Source: Candidatus Caenarcanales bacterium
Lineage (GTDB): Bacteria > Cyanobacteriota > Vampirovibrionia > Caenarcaniphilales > Caenarcanaceae
Direction: 5' to 3'
Assembly: GCA_030065015.1 (NCBI GenBank)
Contig: JASJDU010000010.1
Location: 1-33,731, forward strand
DNA: 33,731 bases
The position numbers and the translations under genes are program-made. Of the stretch, positions 16,006-24,692 are shown one piece after another. Within the stretch, counting starts at the first letter, position 1. Every line of letters starts with the position of its first letter. Below the pieces are notes generated by a model that made no database searches, had not been told where the DNA came from, and was given only the letters and a program-made list of their open reading frames with translations.

Positions 16006-16497
16006 ATGCCTACAGAATATAGGACATTATCAGTTTTAGTAAAAAATGAAGCTGGAGTTCTAACAAGGATAGCTGGAATGTTCAGTCGCAGAGGGTTCAA
16101 CATTGAATCTTTGTCTGTTGGAACCTGTGAAAAACCTGGACTTTCTCGAATGACAATTGTTGCGTTATCAGATGAAGACGAAATTGATCAAATAAAAAAG
16201 CAATTAGATAAGTTGATTGATGTTCTTCATGTTGAGTTCTTAGATAATGTTCCGTTTGTCGATCGTGAATTGATACTCATAAAAGTGAAGGCCGATACTG
16301 GTACCCGCTTAGAAATTTCTCAAATAGTTGAATTGTTTAGAGGAAGAATAGTCGATGTATCTGTTGACAGTTTAATTATTGAAGTAACTGGTGACCAAGG
16401 TAAATTGAAAGCCATTGTTGATTTACTCAAAAAGTTTGGAATTGAGGCAGTTTGCAGAACGGGACAAATTGCTTTGGCGAGAGGTAACAAAGATTGA
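16006..16497 (+). CDS. ilvN: Acetolactate synthase, small regulatory subunit
   Basis: This is the regulatory subunit of acetohydroxyacid synthase, the first common step of valine, leucine and isoleucine synthesis; it mediates valine feedback. The N-terminal ACT domain is clear (RTLSVLVKNEAGVLTRIAGM, then FSRRGFNIESLSVG), and the C-terminal domain has the RELILIKVKAD and IVDVSVDSLIIEVTGD blocks. At 163 aa the length is typical. The catalytic subunit gene ilvB, normally next to ilvN, is absent here. The TGA stop overlaps the TTG start of lnt (TTGA), so the two are translationally linked. No leader attenuator or T-box is seen in the short upstream gap. Confidence 0.95.
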   Translation: MPTEYRTLSVLVKNEAGVLTRIAGMFSRRGFNIESLSVGTCEKPGLSRMTIVALSDEDEIDQIKKQLDKLIDVLHVEFLDNVPFVDRELILIKVKADTGTRLEISQIVELFRGRIVDVSVDSLIIEVTGDQGKLKAIVDLLKKFGIEAVCRTGQIALARGNKD

Positions 16498-18281
16498 AAT
16501 GGATCGGACACAAGAATACATCCAAAAGCTTTAGTGTAAAACCAAAAAACAAACCGTTTAGTTTCTTTCAAAGTGACAAAAAGAAGAATAGAAGAAACAA
16601 CTTACAAAATAAAAAGCTTCAACCTTTATTAAACTTTTCGCGCAACTTTGAGTTTATAAAAAAGCCGAACTATCTTCATTGGATTGCGTGTTCAGTTAGT
16701 GGTTTACTGGCCGGCTTATGTTTACCCAATGATCTGAAAAGTTCATATAGCGGTCTCCAGTCACTTCTTATTTGGGTCGCATTAGTTCCGTTCTTTTTAG
16801 TTTTATGGTCTTCTAAAAATTATTTTCAGGTTCTTTGTAAATCTTTTTTAGCCGGTTTTTGTTTCAATTTCATTGGTTTTTATTTTTTATCTGGAATTCA
16901 TCCATTAACCTGGTTGGGTGTACCTGATAACTTGAGTATCACTGCAAGTTTTTTAGCAGTCTTCATTGCTGCATCCCAGCAGGGTATTTATTGGGCATGC
17001 TTTGGATTTTTATTTAAACTCATTCAAAAGACTCTTGGAATAAGTCAATGGTCAGCGTTGCATGGTGGAATTCTTTGGGTCATTTTAATTGAAAAAATTG
17101 CAAATTCACTTAACCTTGGTGGTAATCCTTTAACTTCTCTCTACTATACACAACATAACAACTTAAGCTTAATTCAAGCATCCGATCTTTTAGGTGCGTC
17201 TTTATTTAGTTTTCTTATAGTTTTTGTCAATATAAGCATTGCTTCTTACTTCCAGAAAAGTTTTCCTGCAGAAAGAAACACTAACTTCACCAGTAATAAA
17301 GACAAATCAAAGCAATTCTTTAGTTGTCTATCGATGACTTTTCAAAGTGTAGTTTTGCTGTCTTTATGTTTTGGATACTCTTTTTGGTTTTTTAATTCGC
17401 ATCGTCAGCACAAATTACCTTCTGTTAGAACACTTTTAATGCAAAATGGCTTGAGTATATCCGATACAAGGGGGGCAACTAATAAAACTAACGCAAAAGA
17501 ATACTTAAAAACTTTTGAAGCCGTTAATAAATATGAATATCCAGGTCTTGCAATTATTCCGGAAGGGACAATTCCCGAGAATAAGTTAGATGACACCATT
17601 CAAGATTTGTCCGAAGTTAATTCTCTAACCAGTTGGATTGTGGGAAGTTATTACAGTGATGAATCTTTCAAAGGATTTTCAAATTCATTCAATTCTGCGG
17701 TTGCTTATAACTCATCAATTAGCTGGAACCATAATTTCTGTAATCTTCACAAAGATTCCAATTTAAAAGATAGAAAGCAGTTATACCTCAAACGTGTATT
17801 GGTACCTTTTGGAGAGTTTATTCCATTTAAGGAGGTATTTATAGAGTTGCTTCAGCAATTAGAGCTTGAGTTTTTAACTGATAATGAATTTCAAACTGGA
17901 AGTGAAGCAAAATCATTTAATTTTTCTTTTGGCAAGGTATCTCCGTTAGTTTGCTATGAAATTGCTTTCCCCGAAATTGTTCATTCACAAGTTCAATCCG
18001 GAGCGGAAGCACTAGTATTAATTGGCGATACAGCATGGTTCCATCAAAATAGAAAACAAGTTTCCTCTTTAATGATCGCTGCTGCAAAATTTAGAGCAAT
18101 TGAAAGCCGAAGAGATATTGCAATTTCAATCAATAAAGGCCCTTTAGTTTTAATAGACTCCTTAGGTTCAATTAAAGCCTTAAAGATAAATGCAAATCAC
18201 TTATTGGGGCAATTAAGTCTAAACAAACAAAAAAGCGTTTTCAGTAAAAACTACAAATCAACAAGCTTGAAATTTGATTGA
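16494..18281 (+). CDS. lnt: Apolipoprotein N-acyltransferase
   Basis: It adds the third acyl chain to the N-terminal cysteine of lipoproteins in the inner membrane. The N-terminal about 60 residues are a basic extension. Then come about seven hydrophobic helices (about 63-300) and a nitrilase-type domain (310-570) facing the periplasm. The catalytic triad is visible: Glu357 in IIPEGT, Lys433 in YLKRVLVPFGEF and Cys487 in PLVCYE. The family's AWF loop is also present (GDTAWFHQN). At 595 aa it exceeds the usual 500-540, mostly through the extension. Starts with TTG inside the ilvN stop (TTGA). Pairing with an amino-acid gene is unusual but may only be operon proximity. Confidence 0.92.
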   Translation: MKWIGHKNTSKSFSVKPKNKPFSFFQSDKKKNRRNNLQNKKLQPLLNFSRNFEFIKKPNYLHWIACSVSGLLAGLCLPNDLKSSYSGLQSLLIWVALVPFFLVLWSSKNYFQVLCKSFLAGFCFNFIGFYFLSGIHPLTWLGVPDNLSITASFLAVFIAASQQGIYWACFGFLFKLIQKTLGISQWSALHGGILWVILIEKIANSLNLGGNPLTSLYYTQHNNLSLIQASDLLGASLFSFLIVFVNISIASYFQKSFPAERNTNFTSNKDKSKQFFSCLSMTFQSVVLLSLCFGYSFWFFNSHRQHKLPSVRTLLMQNGLSISDTRGATNKTNAKEYLKTFEAVNKYEYPGLAIIPEGTIPENKLDDTIQDLSEVNSLTSWIVGSYYSDESFKGFSNSFNSAVAYNSSISWNHNFCNLHKDSNLKDRKQLYLKRVLVPFGEFIPFKEVFIELLQQLELEFLTDNEFQTGSEAKSFNFSFGKVSPLVCYEIAFPEIVHSQVQSGAEALVLIGDTAWFHQNRKQVSSLMIAAAKFRAIESRRDIAISINKGPLVLIDSLGSIKALKINANHLLGQLSLNKQKSVFSKNYKSTSLKFD

Positions 18282-18306
18282 TTTTCAATAATTAAGCTAA
18301 AGAAAA

Positions 18307-18389
18307 TGTCGAAGGAGGGACTTGAACCCTCACGAGTTTACCTCACACGCCCCTCAAGCGTGCGCGTCTACCTATTCCGCCACTTCGAC
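18307..18389 (-). tRNA. tRNA-Leu (anticodon GAG)
   Basis: On the minus strand acceptor GTCGAAG pairs with CTTCGAC. The D-arm is long, the anticodon stem CACGC/GCGTG encloses TTGAGGG (anticodon GAG), and a class II variable arm and a TTCAAGT T-loop follow. The discriminator is A (18307). CCA is not encoded, unlike in the two other tRNAs. Confidence 0.95.
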
Positions 18390-18403
18390 TCAAGTGAATG
18401 AAG

Positions 18404-18412
18404 ATTCTAGCA
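18404..18412 (-). promoter_or_regulatory. Extended -10 promoter of tRNA-Leu
   Basis: On the minus strand TGCTAGAAT (18412-18404) forms an extended -10 element, 14 bp before the tRNA 5' end. The -35 region (GTTTTA at 17 bp) is weak, as expected with an extended -10. Confidence 0.45.
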
Positions 18413-18553
18413 TAAATAAAACCCGCTAAAACATGCAAAGTTAAAAGCTTATTCTCATTCATCATTAAGCTAATAGACTTATTTATTTTTTATTTGATGA
18501 ATTAATTTATTAGTTGTTTATAATTTTTTTGCCGGAATAAGTTAGCAGCCAAC

Positions 18554-19108
18554 ATGAACAAAATTTTCAAGCTTTTGCTTATTTGTATTCCTTTAATTCT
18601 TTTGCAATCAGTTTTGACAAAAGAGATGGCTAAGAACGATCAAACTAGAGGCTTTGTAGAAGTCTCTATATCCATTGAATCAGACGGTCTCAATGAAGAT
18701 GAAAAAAGAGAAATGAAAGGTGAATTGGAACAATACATAAACCAAAGCTTAGAAGAGATGGAGGATGTGCAACCCGCTGATTTAAAAGTAAAAATAAAAA
18801 CAGAAAACTCTATCGCTAAAGTTAAAATTCAATACGATTCAAAAGATATAAATGAAGATCATATTGAACATTTCTCAACTTTTCATTGGTCTTCATCCAA
18901 CAGTTTTAATTATAAGAACAGAGATGAACTTACTCTAAAAACTAAAGATGAAATCAAGAATTTGTTTAGTAATCTTAAATCTTCAAATCAAAAGTTCGAA
19001 ATTATAGAGCATGAAGGAATCAATTTAGAAGAACTCAATAAATTTAAAAATGTTCCTCCTGTTATTAAAGACCGTTCAATTGATTCGGATAAAGCAATTT
19101 GGATTTAA
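18554..19108 (+). CDS. Small exported protein of unknown function
   Basis: A 184-residue protein with an N-terminal signal segment (KIFKLLLICIPLILLQSVL). The mature part is very charged, rich in Glu, Asp and Lys, with alternating strands and helices and no cysteine. I do not recognise a family. It stands alone between tRNA-Leu (opposite strand) and tRNA-Thr. The ATG at 18554 is the only start that keeps the signal segment. Periplasmic location is inferred from the signal. Confidence 0.6.
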   Translation: MNKIFKLLLICIPLILLQSVLTKEMAKNDQTRGFVEVSISIESDGLNEDEKREMKGELEQYINQSLEEMEDVQPADLKVKIKTENSIAKVKIQYDSKDINEDHIEHFSTFHWSSSNSFNYKNRDELTLKTKDEIKNLFSNLKSSNQKFEIIEHEGINLEELNKFKNVPPVIKDRSIDSDKAIWI

Positions 19109-19119
19109 ATATAAAAATT

Positions 19120-19148
19120 TTGAATTGCTCAACTTTTTAGGATAAAAT
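19120..19148 (+). promoter_or_regulatory. Promoter of tRNA-Thr
   Basis: TTGAAT (19120-19125) and TAAAAT (19143-19148) are 17 bp apart and end 13 bp before the tRNA. The tRNA is therefore transcribed on its own promoter, and ribF 44 bp after it may be carried along. Confidence 0.55.
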
Positions 19149-19161
19149 TTTATGTTTAAAT

Positions 19162-19237
19162 GCCCAAATAGCTCAGTTGGTAGAGCACACCCTTGGTAAG
19201 GGTGAGGTCACGGGTTCAAGTCCCGTTTTGGGCTCCA
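19162..19237 (+). tRNA. tRNA-Thr (anticodon GGU)
   Basis: Acceptor GCCCAAA pairs with TTTGGGC. The anticodon stem CACCC/GGGTG encloses TTGGTAA (anticodon GGT), and the T-loop is TTCAAGT. The discriminator T is at 19234 and an encoded CCA at 19235-19237. Confidence 0.97.
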
Positions 19238-19280
19238 TTATGCTCTTTTAGTTCTTTTTAATTTTCGCTAAACTGTCTAA

Positions 19281-20249
19281 ATGAATGAAGCTTATGAGAT
19301 TATAAATTTAACTTCGGTTGATGATTTTTTAGGTGAAGAGCAGGCCAGAGCAATTGCCTTAGGAATGATGGATGGGGTTCATTTAGGCCATCAAAAATTG
19401 ATTGAGTCAGTGGTTGAATTCTCGCATTTGAATAATTTTATTCCCTGCGCAATGACTTTTCGTGAACCTCCAATTAAATGGATATCTAAAGAAACCAAAG
19501 TTGAATTGATTACTTCTCTTGAAGAGCGCTTTGAATTGTTCAAAAGGTATGGAATTAAACAAGTAATAGTTTTTGATTTTGAAGAAATTTCTAAATTGAA
19601 AGCAATTGATTATTTGAACACTATTTTGAGAGCTGAGCTGAATTGTAAATTTATAGCTTGTGGAGAGAATCATAATTTTGGAATGCAAAAAGAAGGCTGC
19701 ACAAAATTACTTAATAGTTGGGCCGCTGAAAACAACATTCAACTACAAATATTGCAACTTTTAACTAAAGATAACTCTTTGAAAATCTCTAGTAGCTTAG
19801 TAAGAAAGTTCTTAAAAGAAGGGAGTCTCAAGGAAGCCGCTGAGATAATGGGGCACAACTTTATTGTTTATGAAAGGCTGATTCAAGGCCAACAACTGGG
19901 AACTAAATTGGGTTTTCCAACTCTCAACTTTCAATATAACCCCGAAAAAGTTCAGCTGCCTTTTGGTGTTTACGCCGCTAAAATGCAAATAAAAGGAAGG
20001 TTTTATAACTGTGCCGTTAACTTGGGGTTAGCTCCTACAGCTAATTCAAATCGACAAGAGCCTATTTTAGAGAGTCATTTGCTTGACCTCGATGGAGATT
20101 TTCCTTCTACTGGGCAACAGTGTTTAATTGAGATGGTCGAGTTTATAAGGCCAGAGAAAAAGTTTAGTACTCTAGAGGAGCTAAAATCTCGAATTGAGAA
20201 GGATGTAAATTTGATTTATAGGTCTTTGTTAGACTATCCAGAAAATTAA
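19281..20249 (+). CDS. ribF: Bifunctional riboflavin kinase / FAD synthetase
   Basis: It converts riboflavin to FMN and then FAD. The N-terminal FMN adenylyltransferase domain (about 20-185) shows MDGVHLGHQK (the H-x-G-H site), CGENHNFG and the KISSSLVRKFL segment. The C-terminal riboflavin kinase domain (about 190-315) shows GTKLGFPTLNF, PFGVYAAK, NLGLAPTAN and ESHLLDLDGD. At 322 aa the length is typical. The usual GNFDGVH is GMMDGVH here, a change outside the catalytic His pair. It lies 44 bp after tRNA-Thr, leaving no room for an FMN riboswitch. Its stop is 2 bp from the stop of the convergent unknown gene. Confidence 0.95.
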   Translation: MNEAYEIINLTSVDDFLGEEQARAIALGMMDGVHLGHQKLIESVVEFSHLNNFIPCAMTFREPPIKWISKETKVELITSLEERFELFKRYGIKQVIVFDFEEISKLKAIDYLNTILRAELNCKFIACGENHNFGMQKEGCTKLLNSWAAENNIQLQILQLLTKDNSLKISSSLVRKFLKEGSLKEAAEIMGHNFIVYERLIQGQQLGTKLGFPTLNFQYNPEKVQLPFGVYAAKMQIKGRFYNCAVNLGLAPTANSNRQEPILESHLLDLDGDFPSTGQQCLIEMVEFIRPEKKFSTLEELKSRIEKDVNLIYRSLLDYPEN

Positions 20250-20251
20250 TA

Positions 20252-20884
20252 TTATCTTTGAAAGAAATTACGAAAGATATTTTTAAGAAACTTGATTATT
20301 CTGCCATTTGTTTGATTAGATTTTTCTAACTTTAATCTTTGATTATTATTTTCTTGCATTCTAGTGTTAGTAATATCTATAAGAGTTTTTAAATCATTCA
20401 ATGAAATTGAATTAACTTGTGTTCTTGTGGTTAACAATCTATGAACATTATTAATTTCTTTTAGTAAATCTTGTCCAATCTCATTTTGATAATTCTGAAA
20501 AGTAAGCACTAACTGTCTTAAACTTAACTCATTCTCTTTGTCAGAAAGAGAATGGAGTTTCCATCTAGACAGTTCTTCCCAGAGGATCCTGATATCATTT
20601 TGAGTTTCTACAGAACTATATTTTTCTCTTTCATCTATGAGAAAATACAAATGTTTTGACATTCTTAATCCAAAGTTTTCTATTGTTTGAATGAGTCGAT
20701 CATTATTATTGTTTCTTGCAATAGAATTTTTCATTTCTATTAATTCATTTAGTTCTGATTGAAACTGTTGAGTTTCAGGTCTATCTTTTAATTTGTAAAT
20801 TTTTCCAATTTTCTCTGATATTAAATGTGAATTATTCGTGGAACAAGGAATTATGGTGTTTGTTCTACATGTTTTTACAAGCAC
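20252..20884 (-). CDS. Hypothetical mostly helical protein
   Basis: A 210-residue protein of low complexity, rich in Asn, Glu, Leu and Lys, probably a helical bundle or coiled coil between residues 35 and 190. The C-terminus is basic and aromatic (RIIKFLKNIFRNFFQR) and could bind membrane or nucleic acid. No signal peptide or recognised family. Starts with GTG (20884); no good ATG lies nearby. The GTG lies inside one arm of an inverted repeat reaching into the leader, so initiation may be controlled. Ends 2 bp from ribF. Confidence 0.5.
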   Translation of the reverse strand: MLVKTCRTNTIIPCSTNNSHLISEKIGKIYKLKDRPETQQFQSELNELIEMKNSIARNNNNDRLIQTIENFGLRMSKHLYFLIDEREKYSSVETQNDIRILWEELSRWKLHSLSDKENELSLRQLVLTFQNYQNEIGQDLLKEINNVHRLLTTRTQVNSISLNDLKTLIDITNTRMQENNNQRLKLEKSNQTNGRIIKFLKNIFRNFFQR

Positions 20885-20984
20885 TTAATTTACTTTACAC
20901 CTTAAATATGTATTTAACTTCAGGCATAAGATTGTATTGGCTAAACGTTAAGTGCTGTTTCTTTTGTTGTAAGGGTGGTGTAAA
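20880..20984 (-). promoter_or_regulatory. Interlocking inverted repeats in the leader of the 210-aa gene
   Basis: AGCACTTAA (20880-20888, covering the GTG start) is complementary to TTAAGTGCT (20948-20956). TTTACACC (20894-20901) is complementary to GGTGTAAA (20977-20984). The arms alternate, an arrangement that allows a pseudoknot or two exclusive hairpins. The 320-bp gap 20885-21204 otherwise shows no gene and no familiar riboswitch. Confidence 0.3.
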
Positions 20985-21204
20985 AAGCGATATAAATATT
21001 AAATAATCTTAAGTGAATATTAAAATCACCAATGAATAGTAGATCTTGTGGATCAAAATGAGTTTCTGTTCTTTTGTTTTTGTGTAAGTTTTGACTGGAA
21101 ACTTGAAGTCAGCAATCAGTTTTTTGTTTAAGAAGGAATCTTTATTTCTTAAAGGCAAAATTACAGCATAATAATTTTGGTAATTTGCTTTTTAATATTT
21201 AATT

Positions 21205-23067
21205 TTGGTTATAGATCTCCAAAACATTACCAATAGACCGGGAGTTTATCTTTTTAAGAATTTTGAAAATAAAACTATTTATATTGGTAAAGCAATAAAT
21301 CTTCGTTCGAGAGTTCGTTCTTATTTCAATAAAAACACCTGGAAAGATAGGCCAAAACTTTCAATATTGGTTCCTCAAATTGAAACCATTGAGACCATCA
21401 TTACTCAGAATGAGAAAGAAGCTTTAATCTTAGAAGCCAACTTAGTTTATGAGCATCAGCCTAAGTACAACGTTTTACTTAAAGATAATAACCGTAGCTT
21501 TCCCTGGATAGCGTTAACTTATGGAGAGCCATTCCCCAGAATTCTGCCGATTAGAGATGTTAAATGGGTGAAAAGAAAATATCCTAAAGCTAAGTTGTTT
21601 GGGCCATATACCGATATTGGTGCAATGTATAAAACTCTAAAAACTGCCAAAGAGCTTTTTCCATTGCGTAAAAGAGCAAAGCCGCTTCATAGAGATAGAC
21701 CATGTCTCAATTATCACATTGGTCAATGCCTAGGACCGTGCCAACAACTGGTAACTGAAGACGAATACGACTTACTTTTAAAACAGGTTGAATTATTCCT
21801 CAATGGAAAACACAATGACCTTTTGGGGCAATTAAAAAAAAGAATGGAAGATGCCTCAGAAAACCTGCAGTATGAGAATGCTGCAAAATATAGAGATCAG
21901 ATAAAAGTTATTTTGAGGACGCTTGAGGAGCAAAGAGTAATAACCGATGATCCCAATTGTAATAGAGATATTATTGGATTTGCTTTAAGTGAAACCGATA
22001 TCTGTGTTCAGATATTTAAAATGAGAGAAGGCCGTTTGGTTGGTCGTGAGAGCTATTTTGCAGAATTGAATGAAGTACAAACTTTGGGAGAATCACTTGA
22101 AGCTGTACTAAAACAAGCATATGTCATCAGGCAAAGTGAAGATGTTCCTCAAGAGTTTTTAGTTCAAAATGAAATTGATGGATTTAGTCAAGAAATTTCT
22201 TCCTATTGGCTTGAGGAAAAGAGTTTTGCCGATGAATTTGAAGAATTTTTATCCAGTATTACTGAAAAAAGAGTGAAATTGTTATTTCCTCAAAAAGGTG
22301 AGAAAAAAGAACAAATAGAATTAGCCTCATATAATGCACTCCAAGAATTATCAAATCAGGAGAAGCAAAAAGCTAAACAGCTATTGATGCTCGAATCTCT
22401 TCAAGAAGCACTCGAACTGATAGAGACTCCACAAAAGATCGATTGTTTTGATATATCCCATTTGCAAGGTACCGAGGTAGTTGCAAGTTGTGTTCGTTTG
22501 AGAGGTGCTCAACCGGATAAAAGTAAGTACCGAAAGATTAAACTCAAAACTGATCAGAACAATGATTTTGAATCTATGTACGAAGCAGTTTTTCGTAGGT
22601 ACAACAAGTCCTCAGCTCGAAAAGAAGTTGATTTGCCCAATCTTATTGTTATTGATGGAGGAAAAGGGCAATTATCTTTTGCTGTTAAAGCATTGAAAGA
22701 TCTTGAGGTGCTTGAAGATGTCGAAATAGTTTCTCTCGCAAAAAAAGAAGAAGAAATCTACTGTGTTGATGGACAAAAAATTCAATTACCCAAAAATTCA
22801 CCAGCTCTCAAAGTTGTCCAAAAAGCTAGAGATGAAGCTCATCGTTTTGCTTTAACCTATAATCGCCAGAGAAGACAAAAAAGCATGAAACAGTCTTTAA
22901 TTGATGCAATCCCCGGTGTTGGGAGAATAACAAAAGAAAAAATTAAAAAAGTATTCACTGTTAAACAACTTTTTAAAGCTGCTCCTCAAGAGTTAGACTC
23001 AAAACTCGGAATTGGTTCGAAAAGAGCCGATAGGTTATGGCAAGCAATTCAAAAAATAAATACTTAA
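21205..23067 (+). CDS. uvrC: Excinuclease ABC subunit C
   Basis: This is the nuclease of nucleotide excision repair that cuts on both sides of a lesion held by UvrB. Domains in order: GIY-YIG endonuclease (PGVYLFKNFENKTIYIGKA, about 10-90), a Cys block (RPCLNYHIGQCLGPCQ, about 168-183), the UVR UvrB-binding motif (about 200-235), the RNase H-like 5' nuclease domain with FDISHLQG and VIDGGKGQLSFA, and a C-terminal helix-hairpin-helix pair (PGVGRITKEKI; about 565-618). At 620 aa the length is typical. The Cys block resembles cyanobacterial UvrC as I recall it. The start is TTG at 21205; a stop three codons upstream leaves no ATG. It is monocistronic. Confidence 0.96.
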   Translation: MVIDLQNITNRPGVYLFKNFENKTIYIGKAINLRSRVRSYFNKNTWKDRPKLSILVPQIETIETIITQNEKEALILEANLVYEHQPKYNVLLKDNNRSFPWIALTYGEPFPRILPIRDVKWVKRKYPKAKLFGPYTDIGAMYKTLKTAKELFPLRKRAKPLHRDRPCLNYHIGQCLGPCQQLVTEDEYDLLLKQVELFLNGKHNDLLGQLKKRMEDASENLQYENAAKYRDQIKVILRTLEEQRVITDDPNCNRDIIGFALSETDICVQIFKMREGRLVGRESYFAELNEVQTLGESLEAVLKQAYVIRQSEDVPQEFLVQNEIDGFSQEISSYWLEEKSFADEFEEFLSSITEKRVKLLFPQKGEKKEQIELASYNALQELSNQEKQKAKQLLMLESLQEALELIETPQKIDCFDISHLQGTEVVASCVRLRGAQPDKSKYRKIKLKTDQNNDFESMYEAVFRRYNKSSARKEVDLPNLIVIDGGKGQLSFAVKALKDLEVLEDVEIVSLAKKEEEIYCVDGQKIQLPKNSPALKVVQKARDEAHRFALTYNRQRRQKSMKQSLIDAIPGVGRITKEKIKKVFTVKQLFKAAPQELDSKLGIGSKRADRLWQAIQKINT

Positions 23068-23188
23068 CTGTACAATTAACTTTTTTCACAATTTGTTTTG
23101 AGATTAACGCTTTGGTAGCTACCTGCTTCATCTACCAATTAATGTTATAAACAATGTAATCGTTTGTTTTGAGTTCTCAGCAAAATTC

Positions 23189-24667
23189 ATGAAGTATCCT
23201 ATGAAATCTCTGGCTTTAATTACTTTTTGTTTTACGTTATTTTCGAATTATTCTCTTCAATCCAAGGAATTAAATGACAAGCTAACTATTCTCCAAATTA
23301 ATGATGTTTATGTTACTCATACCCTAAGTGATGGAGACGAAGGAGGGTTAGCGAGAATTGCAACCTTGAAAGATGAATTCCAAAGAGAAAATCCGAATAC
23401 TTTGTTGCTTTTAGCCGGAGATTTTCTCTCTCCCTCTGTAGCTTCTAAAGTCTTTAGAGGGAAGCAAATGATTGATGTTTTAAATGCCTCTGGAGTTGAT
23501 ATTGCAACCATTGGAAACCATGAATTTGATTTTGGTGTTGATATCTTAAAGCAACGGATGAAAGAGGCTGAGTGGACATGGGTTGTATCCAATATTATTG
23601 ATAAACAAACTGGAGAAATTATTGGTGGCGCTCAACCATATTTAATTAAAGATTTTGGAACTTTCAGTGTTGGCTTCATTGGTCTTTGTTTGGATGGAGA
23701 GGAAATTGCTCAACAGAATTTAAAAGGCGTCAAAATAATTAATCCAATTGATGCAGCGGGCTTTTATATATCGATTTTGGAAAAGGAAGGTGTAGATTAC
23801 ATAGTGGCTTTGACTCATCAGAATTATGGGGATGACAGAAAACTAGCTGAGCGTTTCCCGAATATAGATCTAATCATCGGTGGACATGAGCATTTCCCGA
23901 TTAACTCACAAATTCAAGAGACAATGATAAGTAAAGCTGGTTCAAACGCAAAGTTTTTAGCCAAAATAGATTTACAAGAGACTTTGAATCAAAATACAGA
24001 AAAAAGATATAAGCTAATTCAAGTCGATGAATCGATAGATTTAAACAATGAAGTGAGTGGTATTTCTGAAAAATATCAGAAAGAGCTTGATGAAAAGTTA
24101 AAAGTAGTTGTTGGATATACGGATGAGCCTCTCAATGGTATTGCTGAGAATGTACGTTCTGAACAAACAAATCTTGGGAAGCTCATAACATCAGGAATGA
24201 AAGAGACAACACACTCTGATATTGCGATGTTAAATGGTGGTGCAATTCGTGGAAATAAAATTTATCCAGTTGGTCAATTGACTCAAAAAGATATTATTAC
24301 AATGCATCCTTTTGATGATGTGGTGGTTAAGTTGGAAATGACTGGTGCACAAATAATTCAAGCTTTGAATCACGGAGTGGAAAAAATAAAAGAAAAGCAG
24401 GGAAGATATCCACAGGTCAGTGGCTTGGATTTTGAAGTTGATTTTGAAAATGGCACTGGGAGAGTTTCGAACGTTAAAATCAATAATCAATTAGTAAATT
24501 TGAATAAAAAATATTCAGTTGCAATTACCAACTATATGCTTCAGGGAGGTGATGCGTACTTTATGTTCAAAGATGCAAAAACTATAGTTAATGAAGACCA
24601 GGGCAAACTGTTGATCACAGTTATTGAAGGTGTTGTCAAAAGAAATAATATAAATAAAGCTGATTAA
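23189..24667 (+). CDS. Exported 5'-nucleotidase / metallophosphatase (UshA-like)
   Basis: A probable periplasmic hydrolase of nucleotides. A signal peptide (about 1-25) is followed by a calcineurin-like metallophosphatase domain with QINDVY (about 36-41), LLAGDFLSPS, TIGNHEFDFG and IGGHEHFP. The C-terminal 5_nucleotid_C domain has NLGKLITSGM, LNGGAIRG and the TNYMLQGGDAYFMF substrate-binding end. At 492 aa it is slightly shorter than UshA (about 550). The first metal motif is D-x-Y where UshA has D-x-H, a variant I recall from other bacterial members. A second in-frame ATG lies four codons after the first. It may be a phosphate-scavenging enzyme; it is convergent with the aminotransferase. 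Confidence 0.87.
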   Translation: MKYPMKSLALITFCFTLFSNYSLQSKELNDKLTILQINDVYVTHTLSDGDEGGLARIATLKDEFQRENPNTLLLLAGDFLSPSVASKVFRGKQMIDVLNASGVDIATIGNHEFDFGVDILKQRMKEAEWTWVVSNIIDKQTGEIIGGAQPYLIKDFGTFSVGFIGLCLDGEEIAQQNLKGVKIINPIDAAGFYISILEKEGVDYIVALTHQNYGDDRKLAERFPNIDLIIGGHEHFPINSQIQETMISKAGSNAKFLAKIDLQETLNQNTEKRYKLIQVDESIDLNNEVSGISEKYQKELDEKLKVVVGYTDEPLNGIAENVRSEQTNLGKLITSGMKETTHSDIAMLNGGAIRGNKIYPVGQLTQKDIITMHPFDDVVVKLEMTGAQIIQALNHGVEKIKEKQGRYPQVSGLDFEVDFENGTGRVSNVKINNQLVNLNKKYSVAITNYMLQGGDAYFMFKDAKTIVNEDQGKLLITVIEGVVKRNNINKAD

Positions 24668-24692
24668 CTTCAGATTAGCTCGCTAAATAAAT

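Noticed and set aside
19238-19280. FMN riboswitch before ribF
   Set aside because: Only 43 bp separate tRNA-Thr from ribF, too short for the aptamer, and no conserved segment is seen.
23112-23138. Inverted repeat TTGGTAG/CTACCAA as the uvrC terminator
   Set aside because: The 7-bp stem with a 13-nt loop is not followed by a T-run and may be chance.
23296-23311. Broken metal site in the 5'-nucleotidase (Tyr for His in D-x-H)
   Set aside because: D-x-Y occurs in other members of this family as I recall, and the GD, NHE and GHxH motifs are intact, so inactivation is unlikely.
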